64,000 nt of DNA from Opitutaceae bacterium TAV5 (GTDB lineage Bacteria; Verrucomicrobiota; Verrucomicrobiia; Opitutales; Opitutaceae). Position 1 is the first letter of the stretch, and the number at the start of each line of letters is the position of its first letter. Shown piece after piece: positions 41,959-49,928 of the stretch. The notes beneath the pieces were generated by a model that had not been told where the DNA came from, made no database searches, and saw only the letters and a list, made by a program, of their open reading frames with translations. The DNA is taken from contig CP007053.1 of the NCBI GenBank assembly GCA_000242935.3, forward strand, positions 3,395,001-3,459,000, written 5' to 3'. The position numbers and the translations under genes are program-made.

Positions 41959-42747
41959 ATGTCCTCCCGGAAAACCAAATCTCCAGCACTCGCCGGCGAC
42001 GATCGCAACCTCGTCAACCTCGACGAAACCTACGTGGCCGCCAGCTTCGAAGACAAGTTGCGCATCTTCTGGGGCAAATACTCCCGGGTCGTTCTCGCCC
42101 TTGTCACCCTGGCCGTCCTGCTTGTGGTCGGTCGCGGAGTGATGGCACATCTGGCGGCCCGTCACGACGAAGCGGTGCAGGATGCCTACAATGCCGCCAC
42201 GGGCGATGACGCCGCGCTGCGCGCCTTCGCCAGCGAGAACTCGCGTCATGTGCTCGGAGCGGTCGCCAATCTCGAAGTGGCCGACGCCGCGTATGCCAGG
42301 GCGGACTACACCGCCGCGCTCGCCGCCTACAACGAAGCGGTCACCACGCTTGCCGGCACGCCGTTCGCCGCCCGCGCCCGCCTGGGCGCCGCCATGTCGC
42401 AGGTGCTCGGCGGCCAGGCCGAAGCCGGCCGCGCCGCCCTTCGCCAGATCACCGACGAGATCAGTTTCCCCGCTCCCGTCCGCGCCGAAGCCGCTTATCA
42501 CCTCGCCGTCCTGCTGCGTGAAGCCGGCCAGAACGAGGACGCCGCGAAGCTCGCCGACCAGATTTTTTCGATCGCTCCCTCCAGCATGTGGGCCCAGCGC
42601 GGCCTGATGCTCAAGGCCCAGCTCCCCGCGTCGGCTGAGACGCCGAAGGAAAAAGCCGATACGCCGGTTCCTGCCGCGGCGACAGATGCCGCCGCGCCGG
42701 CGAGCACGGGCGAAACTCCGGCGATTTCGTTCCCGGCTTCAAAGTAA
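41959..42747 (+). CDS. Membrane-anchored tetratricopeptide-like protein (YfgM-type)
   Basis: 262 residues. A short cytoplasmic N-terminus is followed by one transmembrane helix at about 41-60 (VVLALVTLAVLLVVGRGVMA). The helical repeat domain outside has TPR-like pairs: AVANLEVADAAYARADYTAALAAY, ARLGAAMSQVLGGQAEAG and EAAYHLAVLLREAGQNEDAAKLA. The Pro/Ala/Thr-rich tail (about 215-262) is disordered. It resembles YfgM/TPR_21 proteins that assist secreted protein folding and interact with the Sec translocon. It lies 66 bases after yhhQ. The stop codon falls at the edge of the REP-rich element. Confidence 0.75.
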   Translation: MSSRKTKSPALAGDDRNLVNLDETYVAASFEDKLRIFWGKYSRVVLALVTLAVLLVVGRGVMAHLAARHDEAVQDAYNAATGDDAALRAFASENSRHVLGAVANLEVADAAYARADYTAALAAYNEAVTTLAGTPFAARARLGAAMSQVLGGQAEAGRAALRQITDEISFPAPVRAEAAYHLAVLLREAGQNEDAAKLADQIFSIAPSSMWAQRGLMLKAQLPASAETPKEKADTPVPAAATDAAAPASTGETPAISFPASK

Positions 42748-42986
42748 CTCCTCGCAGGCAGACGCGGCCAGCGTGCCATGGCGTGGCACGGGCATCCCTG
42801 CCCATGTTTTCGGAGAGCGGCACTTCGTGCCGTCCACGGGCTTGGCCAGTGAACCTACCAGCCACAGGCCTCCGTGCCTGTGGCACGACGCGCAGTGTCG
42901 CCTGTTCGGAACAGCAGGCAGAGACGCCTGCCACTACGAAATCACGGGCTGGAAGCCCGTGCCACGAGGGGCGCTGCGTAACATCA
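42744..42986. repeat. REP-rich intergenic element, probable degraded relative of the 24969 element
   Basis: It contains a CACGGGCTGGAAGCCCGTG hairpin (42943-42961), identical in reverse complement to the one at 24998-25016. It also has a GGCACGGGCATCCCTGCCCATG hairpin, CCACAGGCCTCCGTGCCTGTGG and GGCACTTCGTGCC. The right end GCGTAACATCA (42976-42986) equals the first 11 bases of the right terminal repeat at 25168. The left edge GTAACT...CGCAGGC recalls the left repeat with a deletion. It fills the gap between the TPR gene and carA. Confidence 0.55.
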
Positions 42987-42991
42987 ACGCC

Positions 42992-44164
42992 TCAGATTGC
43001 CCCGGCCTTCCGCTTCTCGATGAGCTGATAGAAATCGGTGAAGAGCGGGTCGGCGTCGTTGGGGCCGGGCGCGGCTTCCGGGTGATACTGCACGCAGAAC
43101 ACCGGCAGCTCCTTGTGGCGCAGGCCCTCGACGGTGTTGTCGTTGAGGTTGATCTCGGTGACGAGGGCTCCGGTCTTTTCCAGGCTCTTCGGATCGGTGG
43201 CGAAGCCGTGGTTTTGCGCGGTGATCGAGACCTTGCCGTTCTCGATGTTTTTCACCGGCTGGTTGCCGCCACGGTGGCCGAACTTGAGCTTGAAGGTGGT
43301 GCCGCCGAGCGCATGCGTGATCATCTGGTGGCCGAGGCAGATGCCGAATGTCGGAAAATCGGGCAGGAGATCGGTGACAGTCTTGTGCACATACGCCAGC
43401 GCCGCGGGATCGCCGGGGCCGTTGGAGAGAAAAAGCCCGTCGGGCGCATGTTCGCGGATCTGCGCGGCCGTGGCCGTGGCGGGGAACACCAGCACGTCGA
43501 AACCGTGACGGACCAGCTTGCGAAAAATCGTGTGCTTCGCGCCGAAATCGAAAGCGGCGACCTTGAAGCGCTTCGTCACCGGGTGCGGCGCGCCGAGCGT
43601 GGTGCCGGCGGGCAGGTAGGCGAGGTTGTAGTTGGCGGGGTCCTCGGCGCTCCACACGTAGGGGGCGTCGCAGGTGACGTCTTTCACGTAGTCGCTGCCG
43701 GCGATGTCCTGCCAGGCGCGAGCGCGGGACACGGCCTCTTCGTCGGTGAGCGGCAGCGTGGAGAGGCAGCACTTCATGGCGCCGTCCACGCGCAGTTTCT
43801 TGGTGAGCGCGCGGGTGTCGATTTCGCTGATGCCGGGAATGCCGTACTTGCGCAGGTAGTCGCCGAGCGAGGCATGCGAGCGCCAGTTGCTGACGACGGG
43901 CGAGAGCTCGCGGACCACAAAACCGGAGGCCATCGGGCGGGAGGCTTCGTTGTCTTCGTTGGCGATGCCGTAGTTGCCGATCATCGGCGCCGTCATGGTG
44001 ACGATCTGTCCGAAGTAGGAAGGATCGGTGATGATTTCCTGGTAGCCGGTCATCGAGGTGTTGAAGACGCATTCCCCGGAAACGGTGGCATCGGCTCCGA
44101 ACGCGCGACCGCGATAAACGGAGCCATCTTCAAGGGCGAGCACGGCAGGCTTGGAGGTGGACAT
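42992..44164 (-). CDS. carA: Carbamoyl-phosphate synthase small subunit
   Basis: 390 residues from the ATG at 44164 (MSTSKPAVLALEDGSVYRG), the normal family length; an extension to 44215 is rejected. The N-terminal CPSase domain has CVFNTSMTGYQEIITDPSY at about 32-50. The C-terminal class I glutamine amidotransferase domain carries Cys276 in GICLGHQ and His361/Glu363 in YHPEA: a complete triad. It hydrolyses glutamine and passes ammonia to the large subunit for pyrimidine and arginine synthesis. carB is not in the window. No Shine-Dalgarno sequence is evident. Upstream lies an inverted-repeat element, and no neighbouring gene belongs to the pathway. Confidence 0.96.
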   Translation of the reverse strand: MSTSKPAVLALEDGSVYRGRAFGADATVSGECVFNTSMTGYQEIITDPSYFGQIVTMTAPMIGNYGIANEDNEASRPMASGFVVRELSPVVSNWRSHASLGDYLRKYGIPGISEIDTRALTKKLRVDGAMKCCLSTLPLTDEEAVSRARAWQDIAGSDYVKDVTCDAPYVWSAEDPANYNLAYLPAGTTLGAPHPVTKRFKVAAFDFGAKHTIFRKLVRHGFDVLVFPATATAAQIREHAPDGLFLSNGPGDPAALAYVHKTVTDLLPDFPTFGICLGHQMITHALGGTTFKLKFGHRGGNQPVKNIENGKVSITAQNHGFATDPKSLEKTGALVTEINLNDNTVEGLRHKELPVFCVQYHPEAAPGPNDADPLFTDFYQLIEKRKAGAI

Positions 44165-44284
44165 TAAAAATGAACGAAAAAACCCCTGCGCCTGTCCCGC
44201 AAGTTGGTTTTTCAAGTTTTAGCTCCGTTGCCGGGAAAGTCGCAGGGAAGCAGCGGGTTTTATCCTGAAAACCGCAGCAGAGGG

Positions 44285-44436
44285 AACCGCTAAAGGACGC
44301 TAACGGACGCTAAACAAAGACATTGTCAGGCGGGAGAATCCGACGATGCCTTCACCCGGCAGGTGAATGTCCCGGTCTTCTGATTCCATCATCAACCTGT
44401 TTTCTTTTAGCGACTTTTAGCGTCCTTTAGCGGTTT
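44285..44436. repeat. Inverted-repeat element with low-complexity arms (ACGCTAAA type)
   Basis: The left arm at 44285-44314 consists of AACCGCTAAAGGACGCTAAC and repeats of GGACGCTAAA. The right arm at 44406-44436 is its imperfect reverse complement, built of TTTAGCGTCC units and ending TTTAGCGGTTT. The 91-base core is unrelated single-copy-looking DNA. It sits upstream of carA, within a 509-bp gene-free gap that also holds the next element. Confidence 0.75.
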
Positions 44437-44527
44437 CAATTTCTGAATCCAGGTTTATGGTTTCGCCACGATTGTGCGAAGGGGAGAGGGGGGGGGAGCC
44501 GGTTCCGGCGGACTGGCCTGGAGTCGG

Positions 44528-44675
44528 GTCGAAGGTCAAAAACCGGAAAGTCCAAGGTCGACCGCGGCTTCACGTTGTGGCGCTTCCTTCCTCCCGCCCC
44601 CCCTCCCCAGGGTTGTCCTGCTCATGCAGGACGGTGGCGACGTTCGACATCTGGACTTTCGACCTTCGACCGGTC
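44528..44675. repeat. Inverted-repeat element with low-complexity arms (GGTCGAAGGTC type)
   Basis: The left arm (44528-44563) has GTCGAAGGTC, AAAGTCCAAGG and GTCGACC. The right arm (44641-44675) is its imperfect reverse complement, with TGGACTTTCGACCTTCGACC. The right arm touches the potA stop codon (44674-44676), so it would sit at the 3' end of the potA mRNA. The core holds C-rich runs. Confidence 0.65.
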
Positions 44676-45771
44676 ACGGGTCGGCGCAGACGACGACGAG
44701 ATCGTTCACGTGCAGGCCGCACCAGACGCGGTCGCCGTCGTGGATCGGCTCCATGATGGCGCTTTCGTTGGCCACGATGGCGCTGAGGCGGGTGCCGGCG
44801 TCGCTGGCGATCACGAGCTGGTCGAGCGCGCCCTGGAAAACTTCCTCGGTCACACGGGCCTCGAAAACGTTTTCCGCCTGGATCGGCGTTTTGGAGACAT
44901 GCACTTTTTCCGGGCGGATCGAAATCACGGCTTTGGTGAGCTCGGCCGGCCAGCGGCTGAGCGAGACCTTGAGCTCCAGGCCGCCTTCGAGGCGGACGCG
45001 GCCATAGACGCCGTTGCGGGCCACCATCTCGGCTTCGATGAGGTTGGCCTCGCCGATAAAGTCGGCGACGAAGGCGGTGCGCGGTTCGTGGTAGATTTCG
45101 GTGGCGGTGCCGAGCTGTTCGAGCCGGCCGTTGTTGAGGACGGCGATGCGGTCGCTGAGCGTGAGCGCCTCTTCCTGGTCGTGGGTGACGAAGACGAAGG
45201 TGAGCCCGAGGTGCTTTTGCAGCCGCTTGAGCTCGACGCGCATTTGCTGGCGGAGCTTGGCGTCGAGCGCGGAAAGCGGCTCGTCGAGCAGGAGGACGGA
45301 GGGGCGCGGCACGATGGCCCGGGCGAGGGCCACGCGCTGGCGCTGTCCGCCGGAGAGCTGGTGGGGTTTGCGTTCCTCGAAGCCGGTGAGCGCCATGAGG
45401 TCGATGACTTCGGCGACGCGCGGACGGATTTCGGCCTCGGGGAGTTTTTGCATGCGCAGCCCGAAGGCGATGTTCTGGCGCACGGTCATGTGCGGGAAAA
45501 GCGCGTAGCCCTGGAAGACCTGGTTGATGTTGCGCCGGTAGGGCGCGTGATGCGTCACGTCTTCGCCGGCGATCCGGATGGAGCCTTCGTCCGGGTGCTC
45601 GAATCCGGAGAGGAGCCGGAGGAGGGTGGTTTTGCCGCAGCCGGAGGGGCCGAGCAGGGTGATGAATTCGCCCGCGTGGACTTGCAGGCTGACGCGGTTG
45701 ACGGCGGTGAACGCACCGAAGCGTTTGGTCACCCCGTTGATCTCGATCATGGGCGGGCGGGTTTCGCTCAT
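44674..45771 (-). CDS. potA: Spermidine/putrescine-type ABC transporter ATP-binding protein
   Basis: 365 residues. Walker A GPSGCGKTT is at 41-49, the Q-loop follows in NQVFQGYALFPHMTV, the signature LSGGQ is at 139-143, Walker B VLLLDEP at 159-165 and the switch His in VTHDQEEA. The C-terminal TOBE domain (about 265-365) is usual for PotA/FbpC/UgpC proteins. FQGYALFPHMTVRQNIAFGL fits the PotA subfamily best. It powers import of polyamines with the permease gene upstream (46063-46953). The two genes are separated by about 290 bp containing an inverted-repeat element. No potC or potD is seen in the window, so they may be elsewhere. Confidence 0.88.
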   Translation of the reverse strand: MSETRPPMIEINGVTKRFGAFTAVNRVSLQVHAGEFITLLGPSGCGKTTLLRLLSGFEHPDEGSIRIAGEDVTHHAPYRRNINQVFQGYALFPHMTVRQNIAFGLRMQKLPEAEIRPRVAEVIDLMALTGFEERKPHQLSGGQRQRVALARAIVPRPSVLLLDEPLSALDAKLRQQMRVELKRLQKHLGLTFVFVTHDQEEALTLSDRIAVLNNGRLEQLGTATEIYHEPRTAFVADFIGEANLIEAEMVARNGVYGRVRLEGGLELKVSLSRWPAELTKAVISIRPEKVHVSKTPIQAENVFEARVTEEVFQGALDQLVIASDAGTRLSAIVANESAIMEPIHDGDRVWCGLHVNDLVVVCADP

Positions 45772-45923
45772 GGCCGGGATGGCAAGGGAACGCCGTCGGG
45801 CGTCGGGGGACGGACCGGAGCGAGTCTGAAATTCATATGAGGGAGCATCGTGTGGATGGGTGCGTGATTAACCGCTCGCCGGGGAAAATAAACAGTGAAT
45901 TTTCGGACCGGCTGCGCCGGGGG

Positions 45924-46060
45924 AGTTTGAAGTTGGGAGTTGGAAATTTGGAATTTGAAGTTGGAAATTTGTAGTTGGCAGTCGGGAGTGTGAAATCACA
46001 GGGGGAATTGCGGAGGTACGCTTGCGACCAACTTCCAACTTCAAATTTCCAACTTCCAAC
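45924..46060. repeat. Inverted-repeat element with low-complexity arms (TTGGAAATTTGAAG type)
   Basis: The left arm (45924-45978) is a run of variants of GAAGTTGGAAATTTG. The right arm (46028-46060) is the imperfect reverse complement (CCAACTTCCAACTTCAAATT and onward). The core is about 50 bases. It ends two bases before the potB stop codon and fills the potB-potA gap. Confidence 0.75.
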
Positions 46061-46062
46061 AT

Positions 46063-46953
46063 CTACTCCTTGCCCGCCACCCGCGAGGCGCGCCATTGGG
46101 CGAGCAGGTACGAGACGATAAACATCAGCGTGAAAATCACGCCGAGCGCGGCGCCGAACGGCCAGTTGCGGCCGGTTTTGGAAAACTGGTTCTGGATGAC
46201 GTTGCCGATCATGGGCACGCGAGCGCCGCCGAGCAGATCGGTGACGGCAAACATCCCGATGGCCGGCACGAACACGAGCAGGATGCCCGCCGCGATGCCG
46301 GGCATGGTGAGCGGGATGATCACTTCGGAGAAAGCCTTGACCGGTCCGGCGCCGAGATCGTGCGCGGCCTCGACGAGGGCGTTGTCGAGTTTTTCCGCGC
46401 TGCCGTAGATCGGCAGGATCATGAACGGCAGGTAGGCGTACACGAGTCCGATGACCACGGCCCACGGTGTGTAGAGGATTTCGAGCGGGGCGGCGATGAC
46501 GTGCGTGAACTGGAGCAGGCCGTTGAGCAGGCCTTCGCTCTTGAGGATGGAAATCCAGGCGTAGGTGCGGATGAGGAAACTCGTCCAGAACGGGATCATG
46601 ACGAGGAGCAGCAACCGGTTGCGGAGCGAATCGTTTTGCCGGGCGATGAACCAGGCGACCGGGTAGCCGATGGCGGTGCAGAGGACGGTGGTGAGCGCTG
46701 CATAACCGACGGAACGCCCGAGGATTTTGAGGTAAACAGGATCAAAAACGCGGACGTAGTTGCCCCAGGTGAAGCTGAAGACGACGCGACCGAGGTCGTC
46801 ACGCTGGCAGAAGCTGTAGACGAAGAGGATGCACATCGGCACGACGACGAAGAGGGCGAGCCAGAGCAGCATGGGCGCGATCAGCACCCAGCCCCACACG
46901 CGCGGGTGGCGCGCATGGGCGTTGTCGGAGCCGGGAAGGGCGAGAGCGTTCAT
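46063..46953 (-). CDS. potB: Spermidine/putrescine-type ABC transporter permease
   Basis: 296 residues from the ATG at 46953 (MNALALPGSD); an ATG at 46989 would add 12. Six transmembrane helices are visible, starting VLIAPMLLWLALFVVVPMCI. The EAA-type loop EAAHDLGAGPVKAFSEVIIPLTMPGI contains the conserved EAA---G motif that docks on the ATPase. WNYVRVF-like YVRVFDPVYLKILGRSVGYA, with IRTYAWISIL, is typical of PotB. It forms the membrane channel of a polyamine importer with PotA. Inverted-repeat elements flank the gene on both sides (45924-46060 and 46994-47133). Confidence 0.88.
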   Translation of the reverse strand: MNALALPGSDNAHARHPRVWGWVLIAPMLLWLALFVVVPMCILFVYSFCQRDDLGRVVFSFTWGNYVRVFDPVYLKILGRSVGYAALTTVLCTAIGYPVAWFIARQNDSLRNRLLLLVMIPFWTSFLIRTYAWISILKSEGLLNGLLQFTHVIAAPLEILYTPWAVVIGLVYAYLPFMILPIYGSAEKLDNALVEAAHDLGAGPVKAFSEVIIPLTMPGIAAGILLVFVPAIGMFAVTDLLGGARVPMIGNVIQNQFSKTGRNWPFGAALGVIFTLMFIVSYLLAQWRASRVAGKE

Positions 46954-46993
46954 GCGGACGGAGGAACAGCAAAAAAACCTCTCCCGCAATCCG

Positions 46994-47133
46994 GATGTCA
47001 GAGGCCAGAGGCCAGAAGACAGGGGCCAGAGGACAGAAACCGGAGCGCAGAAAACCGGCAGTCATGGTCGCCGAAGTCTGTCTCTCGACCCTCAGCTCTC
47101 TTCTGGCCTCTGACATCTGGCCTCTGGCTTCTG
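46994..47133. repeat. Inverted-repeat element with low-complexity arms (AGAGGCCAGA type)
   Basis: The left arm (46994-47038) repeats GTCAGAGGCCAGAGGCCAGA variants. The right arm (47098-47133) is the imperfect reverse complement (TCTGGCCTCTGACATCTGGC and onward). The core is about 60 bases. It occupies the divergent gap between potB (start 46953) and the thioredoxin-like gene (start 47171), so it overlaps their promoters. Confidence 0.75.
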
Positions 47134-47170
47134 CTTTACGGGCGGGGGCGGGGACGTTGTGCTGGCGGGC

Positions 47171-48562
47171 ATGTTATCGCTGTCGTTGCGTTTCTCGTTT
47201 CTTCTCGTGCTCGTGGTTGTCGCCGTGCAGGCCGCGGTGGGCCAGCGGGAGCGAGGGCCGGGGTGGCAGGAGAGTCGCGAGGAACGGCGCGAGCGGAGGA
47301 GAGCGGAGTGGGAGGCGCGCAGGGCCGGGCAGGGGGGGCGGCCGGAGGAGGCGAAACCGCAGGTGCCGGAGGTCAAGCTGACGCGGGCCGAGGAAATGAA
47401 GCAGATCGCCGAATCCCTCGTTGTCGTGAAGGACGGCACGTTTGTGCCCGTGCCGGAAGAGGAGGCGGTGGCGATCCGGTTTTTCGCGTATTACTATGCG
47501 GCGGGCTGGTCGGGATCGTGCCGGCGGTTCACGCCGGAACTGATTGCGGCTTACAAGGAGCTCAAGGCGGCGTACCCCGCTTTCGAGATCATTTACATGA
47601 GCTACGACGAATCCGCGCCGGAGATGCTCGCCCATTTCCGGGAGACCGGGATGCCGTGGCCCGCGGTCGATTTCGAGAAGGCGACCACCCTTGCGGGCAC
47701 GAGGCGGTTGCAAAAAAAGGGAATCCCCAATCTCGTTTTCCTGACCAGCGCGGGGAAGGTGCTTTCGACGAGCTACATTACGGAAAAGGTCAAGGTGACG
47801 ACAGCGGAGGGCAAGGAGGAGGAAAAGAATCAGGAAAAATACGTCGGGCCGCGCAAGGTGCTGGAGGATATCCGGTCATACCTCGACAAGGACGGCGCGG
47901 CGCGGGCGGCCGCCGAGGCGGCGGAGCGGGCCAAGGGGGCGCTTCGCTGGAACAAGCGCCGGATCGAGATGCGCCTGACCCCCGGCCAGAAAAAGGCGGA
48001 GGCGACCTTCACCTTTACCAACGCGTTCAAACAGCCGGTGAAAATCACGTCGATCAAGACGAGCTGCAACTGCACCGCCGGGAAGCCGGACAAGGCGGTT
48101 TACGCGGCGGGCGAGAAGGGCACGCTGAAAGTGCACTTCGAGGTCGGCGACCGCGTCGGCGCGCAGGACAACTGGATCGACGTGTTCAACGACGCGGACG
48201 ACAAGCCGGTGCGGCTGGAGTTTGCCGTGACGATCCCGGCGGCGATGGAACTGGCGCCGCGTCTGGTGTCGTGGACAGCCGACGAGATCCGCCGCGGCGG
48301 GGACGACGCGGCGAAGGTGAAACAGATCACGCTCCGTTTCGACAAGGGCGTGGGCGCGGTCGGCGAGGTCGTGGCGAAGACGGATGCCGAGTGGCTGCGC
48401 GTCGAGGTGAAGCCGGCGAAGAAGGGATCGACGGAGCGCATTCTGGAATTGACACCCACGTGGTACGCCGTGCCGCTCCCCTGGCGGGCGAAGATCACGG
48501 TGACGGCGAAGACGGACAAGCTCGGCACGGTCGAGACCACGGCCTTCGCGACGTGCCGGTAG
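47171..48562 (+). CDS. Exported thioredoxin-like protein fused to DUF1573 domain, with degenerate CxxC
   Basis: 463 residues from the ATG at 47171; a GTG at 47159 is possible. Signal peptide 1-24, then a strongly charged Arg/Glu stretch (about 32-55). The nucleoredoxin-like domain (about 70-225) has FFAYYYAAGWSGSCRRFTPELI. The redox motif reads W-S-G-S-C, so the first cysteine of CxxC is lost (Ser114, Cys117). A DUF1573 domain (about 245-340) follows, with TFTFTNAFKQPVKITSIKTS and its conserved C-N-C, then a DUF1573-like second half. The single cysteine argues against ordinary disulfide reductase activity; a periplasmic binding or isomerase-like role is possible. Neighbours give no hint. Confidence 0.75.
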   Translation: MLSLSLRFSFLLVLVVVAVQAAVGQRERGPGWQESREERRERRRAEWEARRAGQGGRPEEAKPQVPEVKLTRAEEMKQIAESLVVVKDGTFVPVPEEEAVAIRFFAYYYAAGWSGSCRRFTPELIAAYKELKAAYPAFEIIYMSYDESAPEMLAHFRETGMPWPAVDFEKATTLAGTRRLQKKGIPNLVFLTSAGKVLSTSYITEKVKVTTAEGKEEEKNQEKYVGPRKVLEDIRSYLDKDGAARAAAEAAERAKGALRWNKRRIEMRLTPGQKKAEATFTFTNAFKQPVKITSIKTSCNCTAGKPDKAVYAAGEKGTLKVHFEVGDRVGAQDNWIDVFNDADDKPVRLEFAVTIPAAMELAPRLVSWTADEIRRGGDDAAKVKQITLRFDKGVGAVGEVVAKTDAEWLRVEVKPAKKGSTERILELTPTWYAVPLPWRAKITVTAKTDKLGTVETTAFATCR

Positions 48563-48599
48563 CTGGCCGGCAACGAGTCCGGGTCCGGAAACATCGATG

Positions 48600-48615
48600 A
48601 TTACCATAGGATAAC
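48600..48615. promoter_or_regulatory. Operator-like dyad upstream of LacI gene D
   Basis: ATTACCATAGGATAAC is the weakest member of a four-site motif family (consensus about ATTAYCATAWGATMAY). It lies 38 bases before the LacI start, suggesting autoregulation. Confidence 0.45.
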
Positions 48616-48653
48616 GATTCCGTTTTCCGGTTTTTTCGCTATGCTGGCCGCCC

Positions 48654-49769
48654 ATGGAATCTCTCTCCCAGGCTGCCATCGCCCGCCAGTTGCAGGTCTC
48701 GCGTTCCACCGTGAGCCATGTGCTCAACGGCCGCGGACATCTCATCCGCCCGGAGACGCGCCAGAAAGTCGAGGATGCCCTCAAGGCCAGCGGCTACCAG
48801 CGCAATGGCCTTGTCCGCGCGCTCAAGACCCGACGCAGCCATGTGGTCGGCATCATCGTGCCGGAAATCGGGCGCTCCTTTTTTTCCGAGATCATCCGCG
48901 CGGCCGAAAACGAGGCGCGCGAACATGGATTGCAGTGCTTCCTTGCGCAGAGTCACAGCGATCCCGATGTGATCGAAAAAAGCATCCTGACGATGCGCGA
49001 ATACCGGGTGGACGGCATTCTCATCACGCCATCGAGTTCGACCGCAAACCCCGACCTCTACCGGCAACTCCGGAAGCAACGCTTTCCTTTCGTCCTCGTC
49101 GATTCACCGGTGCATGACGTGGAGGCGCCTTTCGTCGGCAACGACAACGTCGAGGTCGGCCGTCTCGCGACCGAGCATCTCCTCTCGCTCGGCCACCGCC
49201 GCATCGCCTGCATCCGGGGTTACAGCGAGGCCGACGTATCTGTCCAGCGGTTACAGGGATTCCGCGCCGCCTTTGTCGCCGCCGGGCTGACACCCGACGA
49301 AGCCCTCATCACCGGCGACGGGTTCCGTTTCGAATCCGGCGCCGAGGCCACGCGCACCCTCCTCGCCGCCCGCAGGCGGCACGATTTCACCGCCGTCGTC
49401 GCTCCGTCCGACCACGCCGCGCTTGGCGCGATCCAGGAACTCATCCGCGCCGGCTTCCGCGTGCCGGATGACATTTCGGTCGTCGGTTGCGCCAACGTGG
49501 ACATCGCCGCCATGAGCAACCCGCCGCTCACTACGGTGGACCAGAAACCCGGGGAGATCGGCACCCGTGCCATGCGCGCGCTGATCGAGTGTATCGAAAG
49601 ACAAACTACGCCGGAAGCCGTCGCCTCCGGATCATCCGCCGCCAAACCGGCCGCCGCCCGGGCCGGCGCCGCTCCCGCCGCCGTTTCCATCTTCGTGCAG
49701 CCATCCCTGCTCGTCCGTCAGAGCACGGCTGCCCTCGGCGCCACCGTCCCGGCCACGGCCTCCCGGTAA
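48654..49769 (+). CDS. LacI-family transcriptional regulator (cassette D)
   Basis: 371 residues. The HTH starts almost at the N-terminus (LSQAAIARQLQVSRSTVSHVLNG), followed by a canonical hinge region (GYQRNGLVRALKTRRS). The effector domain carries VVGIIVPEIGRSFFSEII, VDGILITPSSS and the closing DDISVVGCANVD. The C-terminal 30 residues are Ala-rich (AAKPAAARAGAAPAA), an extension beyond the usual end. Operator-like dyads of one family precede this gene, the toroid gene at 49929 and the PEP-CTERM gene at 52084, so it is probably the repressor of cassette D and of itself. Effector unknown. Confidence 0.88.
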   Translation: MESLSQAAIARQLQVSRSTVSHVLNGRGHLIRPETRQKVEDALKASGYQRNGLVRALKTRRSHVVGIIVPEIGRSFFSEIIRAAENEAREHGLQCFLAQSHSDPDVIEKSILTMREYRVDGILITPSSSTANPDLYRQLRKQRFPFVLVDSPVHDVEAPFVGNDNVEVGRLATEHLLSLGHRRIACIRGYSEADVSVQRLQGFRAAFVAAGLTPDEALITGDGFRFESGAEATRTLLAARRRHDFTAVVAPSDHAALGAIQELIRAGFRVPDDISVVGCANVDIAAMSNPPLTTVDQKPGEIGTRAMRALIECIERQTTPEAVASGSSAAKPAAARAGAAPAAVSIFVQPSLLVRQSTAALGATVPATASR

Positions 49770-49838
49770 TCCGCCGCCGCCGGACTCCGGCTGGCACCCG
49801 CAAGCCGGGAAAATCTTTTTTGATAAAAAATCCTTGCA

Positions 49839-49854
49839 ATGATCATATGATAAT
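49839..49854. promoter_or_regulatory. Operator-like palindrome upstream of the toroid gene
   Basis: ATGATCATATGATAAT pairs at 14 of 16 positions around a central AT. It lies 75 bases upstream of the ATG at 49929. Same motif family as 48600, 51946 and 51967. Confidence 0.55.
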
Positions 49855-49928
49855 TGAGGGTTGCGGTCTCGCCACCGCAAACGCCCGCCGCGCTCACCCC
49901 ATTTTCCGCCACTGCCACCTGACGACCG

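Noticed and set aside
45833-46465. 210-codon minus-strand frame between potA and potB
   Set aside because: Out of frame with PotB, overlaps it, and runs through the inverted-repeat element.
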